DNA of 57,809 nt. Origin: CAZNDN01 sp964571815 (GTDB taxonomy: Bacteria; Fibrobacterota; Chitinivibrionia; Chitinivibrionales; WJKA01). Within the stretch, counting starts at the first letter, position 1. Each line of letters opens with the position of its first letter. The DNA is taken from positions 1 through 57,809 of the forward strand of contig CAZNDN010000010.1 of the NCBI GenBank assembly GCA_964571815.1, in the 5' to 3' direction. Under the pieces are notes generated by a model. That model worked only from the letters and a program-made list of their open reading frames with translations, ran no database searches and was not told the DNA's origin. A program made the position numbers and the translations under genes. This document shows positions 42,753-50,658 of this stretch, in pieces.

Positions 42753-43907
42753 TCACATGACGTACGGTGACAATTCGCGGAGCCGGTCGACAATTTGAGG
42801 CATCTCTTCAAGCACCGTATCGATTTCCTTCTCGGTAGTGTATCTGCTGAGACTGAAACGGATGGAGCTGTGGGCAAGTGTGTACGGGACGCCCATCGCG
42901 CGCATCACGTGGGAGGGCTCCAGAGAGCCGGTTGTGCAGGCGGAGCCGGATGAAGCGGCTATTGACTTCTCGTCGAGCATAAGCAGGATGGCCTCCCCTT
43001 CGATGAACTCGAAACTGACATTAGTGGTATTGGGAAGGCGGTGCTGTTTGTGACCGTTGAGCTTCGCACCCCTGCATCGGGCAAGGAGCCCTTCTTCGAG
43101 ACGGTCCCGCATGCGTTTGAGCCTGGTGCGCTCCTCCCGCATTCGCTCGCGGGCGAGTTCACAGGCTCGGCCCAGCCCCACAATATAGGCGACGTTTTCG
43201 GTTCCGGCCCGCATGCCCTCCTCCTGGTGTCCCCCCAGCAGCAAGGGTGGAATCTGTGTGCCTTTTCGGAGGTAGAGCGCCCCTACACCCTTGGGAGCAT
43301 GCACTTTATGCCCCGACAAAGCAAGCATGTCGATCGGCACATCTCTGAGGTCGATGGGCACTTTCCCCACCGCCTGGACCGCGTCGGTGTGGAACCATCC
43401 CCCTTTTTCTTTCACCTGCTCGCTCAATTGCCGAACGGGAAAGATCACACCCGTTTCGTTATTGGCCCACATGAGACTGACCAGCGTATCCCCATCGATA
43501 TCCACCGCGCCCAGTTGCTCCTGGTCAAGCATCCCCTCGCCGTCCACACCAATCTCCTCAACTGCCGCTCCGTCACTTCGCAGCCGCCGGCTCGTGGTTC
43601 TCACCGCGGGGTGCTCCACCGCCGATGCGACGATTTTTGTCCGGCTCCCATGCTGTCGGGCAAATCCCTGAAGCGCCGTGTTGTCGCTTTCGGTTCCGCA
43701 GCTTGTGAAGAAGATCTCGGTCGGGTCGGCTCCGAGCAAGGCCGCAACGTGCTCGCGGGCCCGGTCGATTTCCCTTCGCAGGAGCCCGCCGAAAGAGTGG
43801 ATGCTGGACGGGTTACCGTATTTGTCTGCGAAATACGGCAGCATGGCCTCCCGGACTTCGGGTGCGACCTGCGTCGTGGCGTTGTTGTCTAAGTAAACGG
43901 TGCCCGT
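42753..43907 (-). CDS. nifS: Cysteine desulfurase (NifS/IscS family), probable ACG start
   Basis: The family always begins with a short leader and YLDNNATT. Here that motif lies upstream of the first ATG (43844). It is reachable only from an ACG at 43907, which has AAGGAG eight bases upstream; no ATG, GTG or TTG lies in frame back to the preceding stop. I therefore annotate 384 residues. The PLP lysine is K201 (SGHKVHAPKG) and the catalytic loop is SSGSACTTGS. Substrate motifs GTESDNTAL, NNETG and HTDAVQAVG are present. It abuts nadA and probably builds its cluster. Truncation at ATG 43844 would remove a structural strand. Confidence 0.88.
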   Translation of the reverse strand, partial: TGTVYLDNNATTQVAPEVREAMLPYFADKYGNPSSIHSFGGLLRREIDRAREHVAALLGADPTEIFFTSCGTESDNTALQGFARQHGSRTKIVASAVEHPAVRTTSRRLRSDGAAVEEIGVDGEGMLDQEQLGAVDIDGDTLVSLMWANNETGVIFPVRQLSEQVKEKGGWFHTDAVQAVGKVPIDLRDVPIDMLALSGHKVHAPKGVGALYLRKGTQIPPLLLGGHQEEGMRAGTENVAYIVGLGRACELARERMREERTRLKRMRDRLEEGLLARCRGAKLNGHKQHRLPNTTNVSFEFIEGEAILLMLDEKSIAASSGSACTTGSLEPSHVMRAMGVPYTLAHSSIRFSLSRYTTEKEIDTVLEEMPQIVDRLRELSPYVM

Positions 43908-44007
43908 AACACCTTCTCCTTCGGAACAGCTTGGCCAAAGCCTTGTACACAGACAAAAATTACATCAGGGAATGCGCCGAGGCATCTCTGATGTCCGGCG
44001 GGAATAC

Positions 44008-44442
44008 TCACCGTTTCGCGGGTGAAATCCAGGAACGCACCTTCTCGTCCCGCTGCTGGTGAGGCGGCGTGCGAATCGCCACCGCGAAATTGTCTTCGCA
44101 GAGCTTTCGCAACATCCCGCCGGCATCCGGCGGAGCGGTCGAGTCGGGTGATGCGCTTTTCTCACGGGCGGCGACGACAGTCGGAGGCAGCTCTCCGAGC
44201 AGTCCACCCAGGAGCATTTCCAGTCTCCAACCGGGAATGTCAAGGCAAAGGTGGAGCAGCTCCGAGGAAGACTGGACGGCGAAAGGGCACGGGTGAGCGC
44301 TGTAATCGCGGCGCGGCACGAAATACACACCCGACGTTTCGCCACTGCACCGGAGGCGCTCACACGGCGTTGCGGGGCATGACACGCAACCGGGGTATGC
44401 GAAATACTTTCGGGGGTCTCTTTCCGTTGCGACTTCGGCCAT
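44008..44442 (-). CDS. Uncharacterised cysteine-containing protein
   Basis: I do not recognise this protein of 144 residues (152 if started at 44466). It has a Cys-rich N-terminal part (YPGCVSCPATPCERLRCSGET) that could bind metal or a cluster. An amphipathic Leu-rich helical stretch (LLHLCLDIPGWRLEMLLGGLLGEL) and a polar C-terminus follow. Composition in this frame looks coding, while the overlapping antisense-like frames are Arg/Pro/Ser-rich. It lies between nifS and another unknown gene on the same strand and could belong to an iron-sulfur context. Confidence 0.55.
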   Translation of the reverse strand: MAEVATERDPRKYFAYPGCVSCPATPCERLRCSGETSGVYFVPRRDYSAHPCPFAVQSSSELLHLCLDIPGWRLEMLLGGLLGELPPTVVAAREKSASPDSTAPPDAGGMLRKLCEDNFAVAIRTPPHQQRDEKVRSWISPAKR

Positions 44443-44523
44443 TACCGGAGAATCTCCGCGGTACATGAGAGAGGTGCGACAGTGCGATCAAAATACACCA
44501 TTGAACAGGCGGCAGTGGGGGGT

Positions 44524-45330
44524 TCAGAGTTCCTTCTCGCAGTCTTCCGGTCCCGGAGGTCGGGAAAGACTTTCTTCGGTGAACACGAAGTCCGGGTTGA
44601 GGCGATGCAGACAGGCGGCCTTTTCGCGCAGCAGCTTCAGGCTCTGTGCGGTTGGGTGCTCCCGGTGATCGGCGAAGCACTGGAGGAAGTCATCCAGCGT
44701 CTCTTCGTAGATTTTCATTTCGGCCTGTCGGGCGAGAGATTTTTCCAGGTGAAACAGACTTCCGGGCGAGATTCGCTCGATCAATCCGAAAAAATCGCCG
44801 GACACCTTGCGTACGACGGCGTTGACGATCTCGATGCGGGAGGCCAGTGTGTCCAGCACATGCACCAGGGTTTCGTCGCCGCCGCGCAAATGCGCGAGAG
44901 CCCCCGCGGCCGACCGATAGTACAGTGAGATTCTCGGTTTCGGGTCCCGGTCGCCGAGAACAATCCTGTGGTACGATCCCCGGTGCCTGAATTTCAAAAA
45001 CACCGACGTCATCATCAGTCCGAAATCGGCGTTTTCCTTGTACACGACATATTCATTTCTCAGCCCGGGGTGAGCATCGAGGTACGCCCTCACATCAACG
45101 TCGAACGGCGAGAGGTAGTCCTTGTCGACACAAAGAAGCCCGGAGTGTACGAGAGATTCCAGAAGGCTTGCCAGATAGATGTTGACTTCGCGGTCATACC
45201 CCCGCGGCTCGCTCTCAAGGTGAAGTTCGATACGTGCCTTGAGGAGTTGGTGCAGAAACAACCCCTGGAGGCGACAACTCATCTCTTCGTGGGTGCCCGC
45301 GAAATCCGTTTCGATTGTCGGCTTGTCCAT
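44524..45330 (-). CDS. Uncharacterised soluble protein
   Basis: ATG 45330 has GGAGG seven bases upstream. The 268-residue protein is largely helical, with no membrane or signal segments and no motif I recognise. Noticeable parts are EEMSCRLQGLFLHQLLKARIELH near the start and HRIVLGDRDPKPRISLYYRSA in the middle. An acidic C-terminus (PPGPEDCEKEL) ends it. A TATAAT box at 45377-45382 suggests a separate promoter. The next gene on this strand is the Cys-rich unknown at 44.0 kb, about 80 bases downstream, so the two may act together. Confidence 0.75.
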   Translation of the reverse strand: MDKPTIETDFAGTHEEMSCRLQGLFLHQLLKARIELHLESEPRGYDREVNIYLASLLESLVHSGLLCVDKDYLSPFDVDVRAYLDAHPGLRNEYVVYKENADFGLMMTSVFLKFRHRGSYHRIVLGDRDPKPRISLYYRSAAGALAHLRGGDETLVHVLDTLASRIEIVNAVVRKVSGDFFGLIERISPGSLFHLEKSLARQAEMKIYEETLDDFLQCFADHREHPTAQSLKLLREKAACLHRLNPDFVFTEESLSRPPGPEDCEKEL

Positions 45331-45376
45331 GGTGTCCCTCCGGACAGACGAGGTGCACTCGAAGCAATCACGTCAT

Positions 45377-45382
45377 ATTATA
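45377..45382 (-). promoter_or_regulatory. -10 box upstream of the unknown gene at 44.5 kb
   Basis: The minus strand reads TTGTATAAT, a perfect -10 hexamer about 47 bases before the start codon. No acceptable -35 hexamer is found at 15-18 bases, so an activator or extended -10 may be needed. Confidence 0.4.
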
Positions 45383-45479
45383 CAATATCGGCAACTTAAG
45401 CGCTTTACTGAGCCCTTCGTCGCAGGGCTCATCCGCCCTGGAGAGGCACAAAGGAGGGAGAGGGGTGTGTCGCGAGGGG

Positions 45480-45758
45480 TCAGCAGCGATCGGGACGGGA
45501 CTTTGCCAGGCGTTTCTGCAGTGCGGCAACGAGGATTACGACGTTTGCTACAAAAAGCGCGCCCAGCGCCTTGGATCGTACGAGACGGAGCGTGCCGAAG
45601 AGTGCCCTGACCGGACCTTTCATCCTCGTGCTCCGGCCTGCTCGAAACACACCAAGCAGGGAGTCGGTTACCGCAAACAATATCCAGGAAAAGGCGAGCA
45701 CCGCTGCCAGCACCATCGGCTCGGTACGATGTTTCGAAAGTCGTAACTGATGCATCAT
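45480..45758 (-). CDS. Small two-helix membrane protein
   Basis: The product of about 92 residues has a hydrophobic helix (MVLAAVLAFSWILFAVTDSLLGVF), a basic loop (RAGRSTRMKGPVRALFGTLRLVRSK) and a second helix (ALGALFVANVVILVAAL), ending with basic residues. No family is recognised. I set the start at ATG 45758, where GAGGGG is upstream; the longer frame uses TTG at 45767. It stands alone between unrelated genes. Confidence 0.55.
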   Translation of the reverse strand: MMHQLRLSKHRTEPMVLAAVLAFSWILFAVTDSLLGVFRAGRSTRMKGPVRALFGTLRLVRSKALGALFVANVVILVAALQKRLAKSRPDRC

Positions 45759-45981
45759 AGTGGGCAACCCCTCTCTACAGGTGTGTGTCGACCGCTGCGA
45801 CCTGTCTCAAAAAATAAACCACCGGAGGAGCCGCGGCAACTCCACACGCAATCCCGGCTCGTCATTGCCGAGGGGCAGACACTGTCTTCGTCCTGTGGAC
45901 GATGTCGGATTCCGCCACACGCGGGCGTACGCCGCCGTTGGGGCCTTCCATCCCCGCCGGCGGGGGAGTCAAGCTGCAATG

Positions 45982-46980
45982 CTATTCGGCCGTGAAATCG
46001 AACGGAAAAACGAAACTCATGTTTCCCACGTTGGAGGGGATTGATCGGAACTCAATCCCTGAGAGGTATGAGGTCAGTGCCTCGAGAAAGTGCTGATCCC
46101 TGATATCGGAGGATTGGACGCGGGCGCTGACTACCTTACCGGATGGTGCTACGAGGAAGCGGACCATGACTCTGCCGGAAGCTCGCTGTTCCGTCTTCAG
46201 CAGTCTCTTGTAAAGAGCCTTGATGTTGGGGCTGTGGGTTTGAATCGTGCGTTGTATGCTGCTCTGGGGTCGGTGCCGGAGCGCTTCGCGTGAGTTGAGT
46301 TTGACCCTGCGTGGGCTTCGTTGCGGGGTCGGCCGCTGTTTGCCTTCCTGCACCAGACCTTTCATGGTTTTTGCCGTTTCGGCAATCTCTTCGAAAACCC
46401 GCTCCTTCTCGGAGGTATACCGGGAGAGGCTCTCGGCGTCCCGATCCGAAATGAAGAAAGCGAGGCCAAGTACCCGGCCGAAAGCGTTCGTCGTGCCGTC
46501 ACTGGAGTCCGAGGGTGGTTTCGATACCGACGGAGGTGGGCTCTGGACCAGAAATTCGGCACGCCGGAGGACCGTGGAATCGACATGCCCGAGAAGAGTA
46601 TCACCATAGCCAAGTTCCTGTGCACGCTTTTTCAGCGCGATGGATGCGGCCAGCAACCGGGAGGCGCTTGCGCGCGACCACGGAGTCCCGCCTTGGTTGT
46701 TGAGATCCCGGGCGAGTTTTCCGGCTATCGATTCGTGGAGTGCGGAGTCGCCGATCGCGGAAGAATCGTTGCCGAAGATCCGGATTCGTATCGCCCCGAG
46801 CGTTCGGTACGAGTCTCCCGCCGGCGTTCGTGGAAGGATTTCAACGATGTCCGGGTAGCTCAGCGTGTCGCCGTCGACCACGGCAACCGGGATATCGGTA
46901 TCCTTCTTTTCCCTCGTGCAGATACACAGCGAAAGAAGAATCACGCCCGCGCATACCGGAAGGCGCCGTGTTCTATTCAT
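45982..46980 (-). CDS. Lipoprotein-like protein with AgmX/TonB-like C-terminal domain
   Basis: ATG 46980 overlaps the coaE stop (TAATG) and has a G-run before it. The 332-residue protein starts with a signal ending in a Cys (LLSLCIC), probably a lipoprotein. Residues 28-235 are unlike anything I recognise and resemble part of a SurA-like helical domain at best. A basic linker leads to a C-terminal domain (about 245-332). Its TEQRASGRVMVRFLVAPSGKVVSARV and FRSIPSNVGNMSFVFPFDF segments match the AgmX/PglI-type TonB-C family used in energy-coupled or gliding-related envelope complexes. Confidence 0.72.
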   Translation of the reverse strand: MNRTRRLPVCAGVILLSLCICTREKKDTDIPVAVVDGDTLSYPDIVEILPRTPAGDSYRTLGAIRIRIFGNDSSAIGDSALHESIAGKLARDLNNQGGTPWSRASASRLLAASIALKKRAQELGYGDTLLGHVDSTVLRRAEFLVQSPPPSVSKPPSDSSDGTTNAFGRVLGLAFFISDRDAESLSRYTSEKERVFEEIAETAKTMKGLVQEGKQRPTPQRSPRRVKLNSREALRHRPQSSIQRTIQTHSPNIKALYKRLLKTEQRASGRVMVRFLVAPSGKVVSARVQSSDIRDQHFLEALTSYLSGIEFRSIPSNVGNMSFVFPFDFTAE

Positions 46981-47585
46981 TATTCCCCCCCCCGCTCGGA
47001 GAGCCCATGTTCCACGGTACTCCTGACACATTTGTGGAACTGCCCCAGAGAGCCTTCATTGGAGACCACCGACCATGGCGGCGAGGTCGGCGGGGGCATC
47101 ATCGACTCCTGCAGATCCATACGACGAGTCAGTTCTTCCTCGGAAAGAGACACACTTCTCTTCAGCCGTGAGAGGCGAACCGCATACGGTGCCCGTATCC
47201 ACAGAAGGACATTGAACCAATCTTCAATATCCCAGAGCGGGATCAGCGCGGCATCAAGGATGCACAGGGGTCGCCCGCACCGACCCACCGCCTGCCGGAG
47301 CCTTTGAACCAGGGGCGGATGTACGATCCGGTTGAGCGCCGCGAGGCGCTCCCTGGATGCAAAGGCACGGTGGCCGAGAACAGGGAAATCGACACGTTTT
47401 CCGCTTAGAATATCGCTGCCGAAACTTCGTGTCAGGTAAGATTTCAGTTCGGCGTTTTCGCTCATGAGTGACTTCGCTTCCGCATCGGCATCAATAATCA
47501 CGGGGTCAAATTCCTTCAGCGCATCCGCGGCTTCCGACTTTCCGCTTCCCATGTGACCCGCAATGCCCACGCGGACAGGTTTCAT
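46980..47585 (-). CDS. coaE: Dephospho-CoA kinase
   Basis: CoaE phosphorylates the ribose of dephospho-CoA, the last step of CoA synthesis. In 201 residues I see the P-loop GIAGHMGSGKS (residues 7-17) and a VIIDADAEAKSL segment typical of CoaE. NRIVHPPLVQRLRQ and the LDAALIPLWDIEDWFN lid motif follow, and the NMP-kinase-like RLKRSVSLSEEEL region completes the fold. The length is standard. It is coupled at both ends: ATGA overlap with the SpoIIE-type gene upstream and TAATG with the AgmX-like gene downstream. Confidence 0.93.
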   Translation of the reverse strand: MKPVRVGIAGHMGSGKSEAADALKEFDPVIIDADAEAKSLMSENAELKSYLTRSFGSDILSGKRVDFPVLGHRAFASRERLAALNRIVHPPLVQRLRQAVGRCGRPLCILDAALIPLWDIEDWFNVLLWIRAPYAVRLSRLKRSVSLSEEELTRRMDLQESMMPPPTSPPWSVVSNEGSLGQFHKCVRSTVEHGLSERGGE

Positions 47586-48844
47586 TCTTTCCCGCCGCGG
47601 TATTTCCGGATCGTGACGCGGTTGCCGTCCGGGTTGAATTCTATGCCGTCGACGTAATTCTTGACAATGAACAGGCCGCGCCCGCAGTCCTTCTCGAGGT
47701 TTTCGGGCAGGGTCGGGTCGGGTATATTGTTGTAGTCAAAGCCCTCACCTTCATCCATTATGGACACGGTCACACAGTTTTTGTCCGCGAGGTGTCCGAT
47801 CGTCACGCACCTGGTATTGTCCCTGCCGTTACCGTGATAGATTGCATTGGCCAGCAGTTCGGTCAGCGAGATTTTCATCTTTCTGATACTGCCGTCGGGA
47901 TAGCCGAACACATCCATTTCTTTGAGGATCACCGAGCTTGTCTTGTCCATTTCTTCGAAGTAGTTGATGAACTGAAGATAGACGGGATCGCGCACCAGGA
48001 AGCCGAGCTTTGTCTTGAGCAGGTTTCTTCGGGATTCGGTAAGGACCCGGGCCGCGATTACACTGATGTCGTCGGCAAGCGGCCGGCTCATTTCGTCGGT
48101 GCGGCGGGAGAGCGTGTCAATCAGCGCACGCGGTGAAGCCTCCCGTGCGCTTTGGGCGATCGTTTGCTCCAATTGTCGTCTGCCCGCGATCTCGTTTTCC
48201 GCGTCGAACGCCCCGTACACGCCGTTGCTGAAAACCACAAGCCAATCGCCCGGGTGCAGGAACATGCTGTCCTCTTCGTACAGCCCGTCGTCGAACAGCC
48301 CCAGAAACAGCCCGGCGGTTCGCAGGGGTTTCAACGCGCCGTCGGCGGCGCCGTACACCAGGGGGTAGACGTGACCGGCGTTGCAGTATGTCAACCTGTT
48401 GCTGTGCAGATCGAGGTAGGCGGCGAATGCGGCAATGAAGTGCATCGAAGAGAACCGCCGGACCATATCGGCGTTAACCCGGCTCATCAATGCCCGGGGT
48501 GAACGTGCGGTGCGGAGATGTTTGAGAAACGAAACCTTGGTTATGGCGGCGATCAATGCCGAGGAGACACCCTTGGCCGACACGTCGAACATGAAAAATC
48601 CCAAGGTGTCCTTCGAAACCCTGACGATGTCGTAGATATCCCCCCCGATTGCCTCGGCGGGCCGGAAAAGCGCGGCGATATCGAGCCCTTCGGCGGAGGG
48701 CAGTTGCTCCGGAACCATTGCGCGGTGAGCGGATCGTGCCACCTCAACGTCGTGGGGCAGAATCATGGAGGATCCGGATGAATGGGGGTTGGTATCCAAA
48801 GGCAAACCGGAGTTCTCCTTCACCGGCCGTCGCCGGGCGTGCAT
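47582..48844 (-). CDS. SpoIIE-type PP2C phosphatase fused to a HATPase_c (RsbW-like) kinase domain
   Basis: The N-terminal half is a PP2C/SpoIIE domain (about residues 45-255) with FRPAEAIGGDIYDIVRV, FFMFDVSAKGVSSAL and SRPLADDISVIAARV. The C-terminal half is a GHKL ATPase with N-box TELLANAIYHGN, G1 DEGEGFDYN and G2 CGRGLFIVKNYVDG. Such fusions both phosphorylate and dephosphorylate STAS proteins in partner switching, and two STAS proteins are encoded at 27.9 and 39.1 kb. The promoter at 48893-48921 excludes starts before about 48886. I chose ATG 48844 (420 residues); a TTG 18 codons further, after AAGGAG, is an alternative. Confidence 0.9.
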   Translation of the reverse strand: MHARRRPVKENSGLPLDTNPHSSGSSMILPHDVEVARSAHRAMVPEQLPSAEGLDIAALFRPAEAIGGDIYDIVRVSKDTLGFFMFDVSAKGVSSALIAAITKVSFLKHLRTARSPRALMSRVNADMVRRFSSMHFIAAFAAYLDLHSNRLTYCNAGHVYPLVYGAADGALKPLRTAGLFLGLFDDGLYEEDSMFLHPGDWLVVFSNGVYGAFDAENEIAGRRQLEQTIAQSAREASPRALIDTLSRRTDEMSRPLADDISVIAARVLTESRRNLLKTKLGFLVRDPVYLQFINYFEEMDKTSSVILKEMDVFGYPDGSIRKMKISLTELLANAIYHGNGRDNTRCVTIGHLADKNCVTVSIMDEGEGFDYNNIPDPTLPENLEKDCGRGLFIVKNYVDGIEFNPDGNRVTIRKYRGGKE

Positions 48845-48892
48845 GGCGCCGGGGCACGATAGTAAATTGGTAGTCCTTTGTCGATCTATCAT

Positions 48893-48921
48893 ATTATAAA
48901 TGATCGGCGCCGGAATGTCCA
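48893..48921 (-). promoter_or_regulatory. Strong promoter of the SpoIIE/coaE/AgmX operon
   Basis: On the minus strand TGGACA (48916-48921) is followed after 17 bases by a perfect TATAAT (48893-48898). It lies between this operon and the divergent comM gene. The predicted start near 48886 decides the start codon of the phosphatase gene. Confidence 0.7.
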
Positions 48922-48958
48922 TGACGGTTCGGCGTTGTCAACTGTGAACGGGGGCATG

Positions 48959-50500
48959 ATGCTGGCGAAGCTGAAGTCGATGGCGGTGTTGGGGATAGAG
49001 GCCTTCGAGGTGGCAATCGAGGCCGATATTGCCGATATGATCCCAAGCTTCACGATTGTGGGCCTTCCCGACGGCGCGGTGCGGGAGAGCAGGGAACGGG
49101 TCATGTCGGCGATCAAGAATTGCGGTTTCGTGTTTCCGGCGCGCAAGGTCACGATCAATATGGCGCCGGCCGACGTGAAGAAGGAGGGCTCGGCGTACGA
49201 TCTTCCCATAGCTGTAGGCCTGTTGATGGCGTCGGGACAGGTGGAAATCGAGGGCGCGCAGCGGTACGGGATCGTGGGAGAACTGTCGCTTGACGGGACG
49301 GTGAAGCCGATCAAGGGTATGCTTTCGGTGGCGATCTGTGCCCGGCAGCAGGGCATCGAGGCGCTGATCGTGCCGCGGGAGTGTGCCGAGGAGGCGGCTG
49401 TGGCCGAAGGTGTGGACATCTATCCGGTCGACACGCTCAGTACCGCACTGGAATTTCTGCAGGGCCAACGGGACCTGCTCCCACACCGAACCGATCTCAA
49501 GGCCCTGTTCAACAAGGCCCGCCGCTATCCGATCGACTTCAGGGACGTCAAAGGCCAGGAGCATATCAAACGCGCACTACTGGTTGCCGCGGCCGGCGGG
49601 CACAATATCATGATGATCGGTCCGCCGGGATCGGGAAAGACCATGCTCGCCAGGCGCCTGCCCACGATTCTGCCGGACCTTACACTGGAGGAGGCTCTCG
49701 AAACCACCAAGATTCACTCCGTTGCGGGTCACCTCGACGGTTCGACGCCGCTGCTGGCAACCCGACCGTTCCGCTCGCCGCACCATACGATCTCCGATGC
49801 CGGCCTGATCGGCGGCGGCTCGCATCCGCGGCCGGGAGAAGTCAGTCTGAGTCACCACGGCGTGCTGTTTCTGGATGAGCTTCCGGAGTTCAGCAAGAAT
49901 GTCCTGGAAAACCTTCGGCAGCCCCTGGAAGACGGTCGGGTGACCATATCGCGGGCCGCCATGTCCCTTTCGTACCCGGCACGATTCATGCTTGCGGCGG
50001 CATTGAATCCCTGCCCGTGCGGCTTCTACACCGACCCCCGGCACGAGTGCTCCTGCACCCCGGCGCAGATACAACGCTATATGAGCAGGATATCCGGCCC
50101 GCTCATGGACCGCATCGATATCCATGCCGACGTCCCCGCGTTGAGCTACGAAGAGCTTGCGCAGAAGCAGGCGGGCGAGGATTCCGCCTCACTCAGGCAA
50201 CGCGTCGCCGCCGCCCGTGAGATACAGGTGCAGAGGTTCAGCGATGAACCGAAAGTGTTTTCCAACGCCCACATGGATACGCGACTGCTGAGAAAACACT
50301 GCGAACTTGCCGAAGAGTCTCAGGGACTTCTGAAAAACGCGATCGAAAAGCTGGGCCTCTCGGCCCGGGCCTACGACCGCATACTGAAAGTGGCGCGAAC
50401 CATCGCCGACCTCGACTGCTCGGAGGGGATTTCGTCTGCGCATATTGCCGAAGCTATCCAGTACCGAAGTCTGGACCGGAAACTGTGGATGGGGGGATGA
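48959..50500 (+). CDS. comM: YifB/ComM family Mg-chelatase-like AAA ATPase
   Basis: I start at the second ATG of ATGATG (48959), giving MLAKLKSMAVLGIEA, the usual ComM opening. Residues 1-165 form the Lon-like ChlI domain (FTIVGLPDGAVRESRERV, MAPADVKKEGSAYDLP). The AAA core has Walker A GPPGSGKT, then RPFRSPHHTISDAGLIGGG and Walker B GVLFLDELPEF. A C-terminal MgChlI-C domain has the conserved NPCPCGFY segment. In Vibrio and Haemophilus, ComM is a branch-migration helicase helping integrate DNA in natural transformation, but most bacteria carry it. The 513-residue length is normal. Confidence 0.95.
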   Translation: MLAKLKSMAVLGIEAFEVAIEADIADMIPSFTIVGLPDGAVRESRERVMSAIKNCGFVFPARKVTINMAPADVKKEGSAYDLPIAVGLLMASGQVEIEGAQRYGIVGELSLDGTVKPIKGMLSVAICARQQGIEALIVPRECAEEAAVAEGVDIYPVDTLSTALEFLQGQRDLLPHRTDLKALFNKARRYPIDFRDVKGQEHIKRALLVAAAGGHNIMMIGPPGSGKTMLARRLPTILPDLTLEEALETTKIHSVAGHLDGSTPLLATRPFRSPHHTISDAGLIGGGSHPRPGEVSLSHHGVLFLDELPEFSKNVLENLRQPLEDGRVTISRAAMSLSYPARFMLAAALNPCPCGFYTDPRHECSCTPAQIQRYMSRISGPLMDRIDIHADVPALSYEELAQKQAGEDSASLRQRVAAAREIQVQRFSDEPKVFSNAHMDTRLLRKHCELAEESQGLLKNAIEKLGLSARAYDRILKVARTIADLDCSEGISSAHIAEAIQYRSLDRKLWMGG

Positions 50501-50502
50501 AG

Positions 50503-50594
50503 CGGATTTCGGATTGTGGAGTATTTCCCGCACAGCGGGACTCACCGAGCTCGGATTTCGGATTATTCGTCCCGATGCTTCGGGACTCATCGAG
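50503..50594 (+). repeat. Pair of imperfect tandem repeats, each with a small hairpin
   Basis: CGGATTTCGGATT occurs at 50503-50515 and again at 50552-50564. Each copy is followed by a short palindrome (TCCCG/CGGGA at 50526-50540; TCCCGA/TCGGGA at 50570-50585) and then by CTCACCGAG or CTCATCGAG. The unit is therefore about 45 bases long with variable spacing. It fills the gap between comM and the GH63-like gene. Such units look like dispersed intergenic palindromic elements; no third copy is seen in this window. Confidence 0.6.
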
Positions 50595-50658
50595 TCTTTT
50601 CCGCCACCAAATATTTTACCAGTGCGGGTAGCGCATTCGTGAAAGGAAGACGGCACGC

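Noticed and set aside
43965..44363. A 132-residue minus-strand frame downstream of the Cys-rich unknown gene start
   Set aside because: It is Arg/Ser/Pro-rich and overlaps the more protein-like frame at 44008-44442; only one can be real.
50503..50594. CRISPR array
   Set aside because: There are only two imperfect copies with internal hairpins and no uniform spacer, and no cas genes are present.
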